Positions 55,568 through 61,200 of a stretch of 64,000 nucleotides of DNA are shown here, piece by piece. Position 1 is the stretch's first letter; every line of letters starts with the position of its first letter. The notes under the pieces were generated by a model. It made no database searches. It was not told where the DNA came from and was given only the letters and a program-made list of their open reading frames with translations. Source of the DNA: a virus. The translations under genes were made by a program, and so were the position numbers. Location of the stretch: positions 1-64,000 of IMG/VR virus record IMGVR_UViG_3300009146_000001, one strand, 5' to 3'.

Positions 55568-55783
55568 ATGGATCTACCTCACTTCGGACCCACTGGAAAA
55601 TTCCCCGACGGCAAGCTTGACCCGAGCGACGAAGGTGAACTCGCCATCGGCATCGCGACCGACAAGAAGAACGGCGTCATCCGCATTCACTTCGGCAAGC
55701 CGATAGCGTGGTTCGCGCTCAAGAAGGATGAGGCCATGCGCCTCTCCAAGTGGATCGCCGAACGCGCCGAGGATCTGCCATGA
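55568..55783 (+). CDS. Conserved small phage protein (71 aa)
   Basis: MDLPHFGPTGKFPDGKLDP onward. The pattern G-K-F-P-D-G-K-L-D-P-S-D-E-G-E-L-A-I-G-I-A-T-D, then V-I-R-I-H-F-G-K-P-I-A-W matches a short protein I recall from many phages. Fold likely beta-alpha. Function unknown. ATGA overlap with the next gene. Confidence 0.65.
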   Translation: MDLPHFGPTGKFPDGKLDPSDEGELAIGIATDKKNGVIRIHFGKPIAWFALKKDEAMRLSKWIAERAEDLP

Positions 55784-55944
55784 AAGACTACGTCATCGGC
55801 ATCCTCATAGGCACCGCGATATTCCTGCTCATCATACTCATCCCGTCCCCGGCGGAGGCGCGCAAGGACGAGATGAACCTGCAACTACGCCGCATCGCGG
55901 ATGCCCTTGAAGTCATCGTCGCCGAGACGAAGAGGAACCAATGA
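55780..55944 (+). CDS. Small membrane protein (54 aa)
   Basis: MKDYVIGILIGTAIFLLII onward: one hydrophobic helix (residues 4-22) that could be a signal anchor, then a charged helix. The next gene overlaps by 4 bases and is also membrane-bound. The pair looks like an i-spanin or antiholin pair in size; not shown. Confidence 0.55.
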   Translation: MKDYVIGILIGTAIFLLIILIPSPAEARKDEMNLQLRRIADALEVIVAETKRNQ

Positions 55945-56051
55945 AAAATCCGCGCTGGTTCACCATCGGCGAGAAGATCATCCACTCGCTGATGTGGATC
56001 ACCATCGCCGCCCTTATCTTCGTCGCTATCAAAGTTGTTTTTAATCTGTAA
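55941..56051 (+). CDS. Short membrane peptide (36 aa)
   Basis: MKNPRWFTIGEKIIHSLMW onward with one transmembrane helix (L-M-W-I-T-I-A-A-L-I-F-V-A-I-K-V-V-F). It overlaps the previous stop by 4 bases. Likely membrane partner of the preceding protein. Confidence 0.5.
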   Translation: MKNPRWFTIGEKIIHSLMWITIAALIFVAIKVVFNL

Positions 56052-56053
56052 CC

Positions 56054-56377
56054 ATGCAACGACCAACAATCCAAGCTGAGGGTGTGGTGTATATGGCACC
56101 GCAACTCAGGGACTTTCCCGGTCAGGAACCCTACGTCGAATTCGTTCTGGAGCTGGAGCCACGGACCAACAGCTTGGGCAGGGAATACCGTGAGCGAGTC
56201 TACGTCCGCCTCTTCGGGATACGCGGGATGAATGCGCTCGTCGAGATCAAGCTGGGCAACTACGTCAGCGTCGCCGGGGAAGCGGACAAGAAGATGTTCA
56301 CCGCACCGGACGGCCGCAACTTCGCCAACCTCGTCGTCATCACCAACGGCTACAAGGTTCTCTTCCGCCCGACATGA
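56054..56377 (+). CDS. OB-fold-like (SSB-type) protein (107 aa)
   Basis: MQRPTIQAEGVVYMAPQLR onward. Strands V-E-F-V-L-E-L-E-P-R-T, Y-R-E-R-V-Y-V-R-L-F-G, L-V-E-I-K-L-G-N-Y-V-S-V-A-G-E-A-D, and L-V-V-I-T-N-G-Y-K-V-L are in the order of an SSB/PriB-like OB-fold. It overlaps the helicase by 4 bases. Likely binds single-stranded nucleic acid beside the helicase. Confidence 0.5.
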   Translation: MQRPTIQAEGVVYMAPQLRDFPGQEPYVEFVLELEPRTNSLGREYRERVYVRLFGIRGMNALVEIKLGNYVSVAGEADKKMFTAPDGRNFANLVVITNGYKVLFRPT

Positions 56378-57753
56378 CAACCCCACATCCCGCCTACGCC
56401 CGGCTCGAAACCCTGCGGCCCAAGCTTCTGCCTTGGCAGCCGGAGGCGTGCGAGAAACTGATCGGGTCCATCCTCCGCCATGGCTCTGCCCTCGATAGCT
56501 CCGACACCGGGGTGGGCAAGACCGCGCACGCGATTGCCTGCGGCTACGCCCTCGGCATGCCGTTGGCCATCGTCTGCTCGAAGTGGGCCAAGCCGCAGTG
56601 GAAGTACATGGCATGGATGCTCGGCAATACGAACATCGCCGGGGTCCATCACTGGGAGGAGGTGCGGCTGGGCAAGACGCCCTTCGGCAACTGGGTCAAC
56701 CCGGATGCCAAGGAGAACTTCCAGTGGAAGCTGCCGCCCCATTCCCTCGTGGTCTTCGACGAGGTTCACAAGGCCGGGGGATTCAAGACGCAGAACTCGT
56801 GGATCATGATATCGGCCAAGCGCAACGGCCACTCCGTCCTCGGGCTGTCCGCCACGGTAGCGGATACGCCGCTAAGGATGTTCGCCCTGAGCTACGTGCT
56901 CGGGCTTGTACCAACGACTCGTGCCTACTGGCCGTGGCTCATGTGCAACGGGTGCCAGCGCAACCAGTGGAACGGGATGGAGTTCAGGGATCCATCGGGG
57001 CGGCACACGGCACGGATCCACGACATGATCTTCAAGGCGGGCAGAGGGGTGCGGGTGAAGAAGGATGAGATCCCCGGTTTCCCGGACATCCTCATCGACG
57101 TCGAGACGATGGACTGCTCCGACGCCACGGAGGAAATCGCCAAGGCGTACAAGGAAATCGAGGAAGCCTTGGGTGAGTACACGGCCAAGATCATCTCCGC
57201 CACGAGTGCGGCCGAGATCGTGATCCGGATGCGCCAGAAGATCGAGCTGCTCAAGATCCCGGCCACGGTCAGCATGGTCGAGGACATCGAGGATGACGGA
57301 GGTGCGGCCGTCATCTTCGTCAACTACCGGGAGACGGCGATCAAGCTATGGTCGGCACTCAACTTCAGCTCGAAGGGCGAGGTTGGTCTCATGATCGGAG
57401 GGATGAAGGAGTCGGATATCCAGAAGCACATCCAAGCCTTTCAGGATCAGGCGACCCACCGGCTCGTCGCCACCTACGGGTGCGGCTCGGAGTCCATCAA
57501 CCTTCAAGACCTGACCGGGCAACGGCCGCGCACGGAGTTACTCTTCCCGACGCACTCGTCGCGCCAGATCAGGCAGGCGCAAGGGAGGATCCACCGGGCT
57601 GGCGGCAAGAGCTTGGCCAACGTGCGCTTCGTCTTCGCGGCCGACACCATCGAGGAACACCTGATGCGGACGATCCGGGACAAACTCCTGCGCCTCGACA
57701 CGCTTCAGGACGGCGTCGCTTTGCCGATGCCCCTTCCTCCGGAGATAGAGTAG
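56374..57753 (+). CDS. SF2 helicase, SNF2-like (459 aa)
   Basis: MTTPHPAYARLETLRPKLL onward. P-loop S-D-T-G-V-G-K-T at 43-50; DEAD-box variant F-D-E-V-H near 127-131; motif III L-S-A-T-V-A-D-T-P-L-R near 158; motif VI Q-A-Q-G-R-I-H-R-A-G near 403. A C-x2-C (C-N-G-C) lies in the middle. Short for a SNF2 family protein, consistent with phage helicases that aid replication or transcription restart. A dyad TAGCGG-ATACG-CCGCTA (56858-56874) is in frame at motif III. Confidence 0.8.
   Translation: MTTPHPAYARLETLRPKLLPWQPEACEKLIGSILRHGSALDSSDTGVGKTAHAIACGYALGMPLAIVCSKWAKPQWKYMAWMLGNTNIAGVHHWEEVRLGKTPFGNWVNPDAKENFQWKLPPHSLVVFDEVHKAGGFKTQNSWIMISAKRNGHSVLGLSATVADTPLRMFALSYVLGLVPTTRAYWPWLMCNGCQRNQWNGMEFRDPSGRHTARIHDMIFKAGRGVRVKKDEIPGFPDILIDVETMDCSDATEEIAKAYKEIEEALGEYTAKIISATSAAEIVIRMRQKIELLKIPATVSMVEDIEDDGGAAVIFVNYRETAIKLWSALNFSSKGEVGLMIGGMKESDIQKHIQAFQDQATHRLVATYGCGSESINLQDLTGQRPRTELLFPTHSSRQIRQAQGRIHRAGGKSLANVRFVFAADTIEEHLMRTIRDKLLRLDTLQDGVALPMPLPPEIE
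56858..56874 (+). promoter_or_regulatory. TAGCGG dyad inside helicase motif III
   Basis: TAGCGG-ATACG-CCGCTA, in a conserved helicase motif, so it may be a chance match. Weakest family member. Confidence 0.3.
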
Positions 57754-58002
57754 AATGATTTACCGGCATGCTCGCTGCCCCACTGCCGCCGGTCTCCCGT
57801 GTGTTGCTTCACGGGCGGGGATCAGGTGCGACTTCGGCATGGACCTGAGCATTGCAACAGGGGAGGGGCCTGCCCTTGGTTTAATAGGGCCAAGGGATCC
57901 ATCCCTCAGCCTCGGTTGAAGGGGCGGCAACCGGGGTAACGCTCCCCGCCAATGCCGAAGACCGCCCCACTTTTCCTCACCATAAATTCAGTGAAGTGCT
58001 CA
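57754..58002 (+). ncRNA. Candidate structured RNA
   Basis: About 250 bases with no convincing gene and several strong stems: CCGGC/GCCGG, CCCGTG/CACGGG, CCCTTGG/CCAAGGG, GGTTG/CAACC, and an outer CTTCGGCAT/ATGCCGAAG pair enclosing the last part (about 57831 to 57963). Such nesting is more than expected by chance for a phage intergenic gap. No match to a known RNA family was recognised. It lies between the helicase stop and a promoter-like sequence. Confidence 0.45.
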
Positions 58003-58031
58003 TTGACTCTTGACATATATTCCCCTAGTTA
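58003..58031 (+). promoter_or_regulatory. Promoter-like sequence TTGACT-N17-TAGTTA
   Basis: TTGACT (58003-58008) and TAGTTA (58026-58031) are 17 bases apart, just upstream of the small gene at 58040. CCCCT-AGTTA-AGGGG forms a short hairpin around the -10. Sigma-70-like, low certainty. Confidence 0.45.
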
Positions 58032-58039
58032 AGGGGCAT

Positions 58040-58285
58040 ATGATCAAGTGGCTAGATGAACAACGTAGGATCCTCGCGGAACCTATGCGAAAGCCGCCGG
58101 GCGCATCTTCCGTCCCCGTGATCGGCCCACCGCATAACGTAAGAGTCCACGGTCGGAAGCGGAACGGCGTCGTCCGGCCCCTCGTCTTCCGAGCAAGGAG
58201 CGACGTGACGCTTGGCGGCCACCTTGAAGCTTTGGAACTGCGACAGCGGGTGCACGACGCAGTGCTCGAACGGCTGGCAGCTTAG
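58040..58285 (+). CDS. Hypothetical basic protein (81 aa)
   Basis: The start at 58040 (MIKWLDEQRRILAEPMRKP) has AAGGGG close upstream. Basic (H-G-R-K-R-N-G-V-V-R-P-L-V-F-R-A-R-S) with a final helix. The stop TAG is the TAG of the dyad at 58283. It overlaps the C-terminus of the giant minus-strand ORF by about 200 bases, so one of the two ends may not be coding. Its promoter and normal composition favour it. Confidence 0.5.
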   Translation: MIKWLDEQRRILAEPMRKPPGASSVPVIGPPHNVRVHGRKRNGVVRPLVFRARSDVTLGGHLEALELRQRVHDAVLERLAA

Positions 58286-61200
58286 CGGATTTTCCGCTAG
58301 CGGATGACGACTTGGCGAGGCGGATCCCACCTCCGCCTCCGCCACCCCCGCCTCCACCCCAGCTTGCGGCACGGCCACTGCCTCCGCCCTTGGAGAGGGC
58401 TTTAATCGCCGCCTCCCGGTGCTGTACCGCCGTAAATTGCTTCGGCGTCAGCCGCTTCAGCGTGTCCTCCTTCTCATCCTCCTCGGGCACGTTGTCATAC
58501 ATTCGCCAGACGGATCGGGAGGCCACCGCTTGGTTGACCCGCTTCGCCGCCGCCGACTGGTCGATCCCCTTCTTGTGCATGAGCTGGCGGATCCCCTCGG
58601 CCTTCTCCTCCTCCGACTTGCGCTTGGCCTCGGGGTCGCCGGTCCGCTCGTACTCAATCCCCCACTTGATCGCCCGCTCCACGTTGTCGGAAGCCGGGTT
58701 CTGGGACACCTGACCGAAGGGGCGATGCGCAATCTTGGTACCGTAGTCGATGCCGGGGATGGCTTCGACGAGCGTGCCGACTATGCCCGGAGGCGCGGAC
58801 ATGGCGCGGATCGAGGCGGCTGCCTCCCGGTACTCACGGTGCGCCGGGTCGTTCAGGTTCCAGAGGACACCAACGATGGGCAGACGACGGGCAAGGAACT
58901 TCCCCGTCTGCGTCATGATGACATCCTTGGTCGCCTTGATATCGGTGAAGTCCGCTCCACCAATGATCGCCTTGAAGGCATAGACGGCATCGGCCAAGAA
59001 GCCCAGCACGGGCGAGAAGGCACCAATCTCCAGCGTGCCTTCGCCGAACCCGGCGAAGAGGTCATCGTAGAATTGCCCGAGCGGGATCGAGGCGAGTAGC
59101 GCACCCGTGAAGACGATCAGCCCGGTGCGAAGGTCCGGGTTCCGAATGAAGTTCTCGACGGTCCACCCCGGAGTGCGCAACCCCAAGGCCCCCAAGCCCC
59201 ACGAAACCCCGAGCGTACCGATGGCTCCGCTGCCGAGCAGCAGGAAGAGGAGGCCAAGGATGTTCGCAATCTCCCTCGGGTAGCGGTAGTACCACGGCAT
59301 CTTGTGCCGGGGCATCTTGAAGATTTCCCCGGTGACGATGCTGTAGAAGTTCGCACTGTTCCACACCTTGAGGGCGGCGAACGACCGGGCCACCTTGCCC
59401 TTCCATCCCTTGATGAACGCCACGGGTGGACGTTCCCGCAGGGTCTGGACCTGACTCTCGGTCAGGTAGTTGTTCATCCATGCGGTAATCGCAGGTTTCG
59501 GCAGCTCGGTCTGGACCGCCTCCTCCATCGACTTGCCCGTGGCGATGGTCTGGTTGTAGAGGTTGATCATCACCGACTCCAAGGATCCACCGCCGGTCAG
59601 CCAGCGCCGGGCCATCCGGACATTCGCCCGGTTCATCCCGAGTTCCTTCTCGGTGAATGGGTAGAGCGGGTCCAAGGGATCGTCGGTCCACACCCCCTTC
59701 TTCTTCCGCTGGTCGAGTGCGCGCAACGCCTTCTGCTTGAGCCTGCGCAGATCGGCGACGGCCGTGTCCGCGAAGGTCATGTTGTTGATGTCCTCGGCGA
59801 TGGTCCGGCTTTCCCTCGTGGCCCAGATTACAGCCTTGCCGAACGGCACGCGGGTGATCGCCGTGCTGATCCAGCGTTCGACGCCCTTGAAGAATCCGGA
59901 CTGGCCGCGCTCGTACTCCAAGGCCCCGGTCACAGCCCATATGTTTCCCGAGGTCTTCTGGAGAAGGCGCTCATCGTAGAGCGTCATCCCACGGATGATG
60001 CCCCGGTCGCTCATCTCGACGATTGCACTGACCGACTTGTGGTAGGCCGGGGCAAGGATCGGGATGTGCCGGAGCATGGCGCGCAGCCACTTCGTCCTCC
60101 CAGCGCGGGTGTTGCTCAGATGGTAGACCGTGATCTTGGCGGCGTTCTTCATCCACCGCGCCACCGCCTTGGCCGTGCACAGCGGGAAGATGACGTGGCT
60201 CCAGAGAAGCTTCTGCTGGCGGTAGATGCCCGTGGTCAGGGTGAGTACCGTGTCCTTAATTACGGACAGGCTATTCCACAGGCCGGAAACCAAGGGTGCC
60301 ACGCCAAGCATGGAACCCCAGCGAAACGTATCGTGGATGTGCTGCTCTGGATCGAGTGAAGCCTTGGCAAATTCCTCCATCAACGCGACCGACTGGTGCA
60401 TGATCTTGTGAATCCGCTCCAGCTCTTCGAGATTGAGTGCCGTCTCCTCCTGAAACTTCTTCTGCACGAGTGTGTCGGCCTTCCCACCCGGAGTACCGAC
60501 CGCCTTGTTCGCCTCGGAAATCTGGGCGACGACCACCGCGTCGATCACCGACATCGCCTTGGCGAGGTTCGTCGAGTGATGATTCAGGACAACACCGTGC
60601 AGGGTGTTCATCGCCTGATGCGATGTGAGTCCGTACTCGTAGAAGCCCGACGGGGCTTCCATATCTCCACGCGGGGTAATGAAGCTGCTCTTGGTATCCG
60701 TCGATGTGCTGGACTTGGACTGCCGCTGCATGTCGAAGTCGTCCATCTTCTCCTGCGCCAAGAGGAGCTTGTCCGCGTACTCGTTCTCGATCTCCTGCCG
60801 GATCTCGGCCGGTGTCCCCGTGGCCTTGCCCGATGCGACGACGCGGGCGGTCAGGTCGTCGATGATCTCGTTGAACGAGGTCACCGTCTTCTTGCCCTTC
60901 TTCAGATCCCTCCTGAGTTCATTGTAGTAATCCTCCATCCCGAACCCGGCGTTGGCCCCCATGAGTTGTGAGTTCACCCGAGCGCGGTATCTCGGGTTCG
61001 AGGTCATGATGAATGAGTGGACCAGATGCTGGAAGGTCAGTGGCTTCGTCGCCTCATCGGTATGGCGGAGGACATTGTTGATATAGTCCGCACGGAACCC
61101 GGTCGGATCCGCAACCATCGTGCGCTTGTTCTTGTCGTCGCGCCTCTGCTGCTGCCCCTGCCTCGCCTTGCGGAAGTCTTCGAGGAGCATGCCCAGACGC

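Noticed and set aside
56081-56095. GTGTGG half-site before the OB-fold-like gene
   Set aside because: The second arm (CCACAC) is absent.
57754-57830. HDV-like ribozyme resemblance (CCGGC ... GCCGG ... CACGGG)
   Set aside because: The needed P2 and P3 helices cannot be drawn with standard lengths. Kept only as a general structured-RNA candidate.
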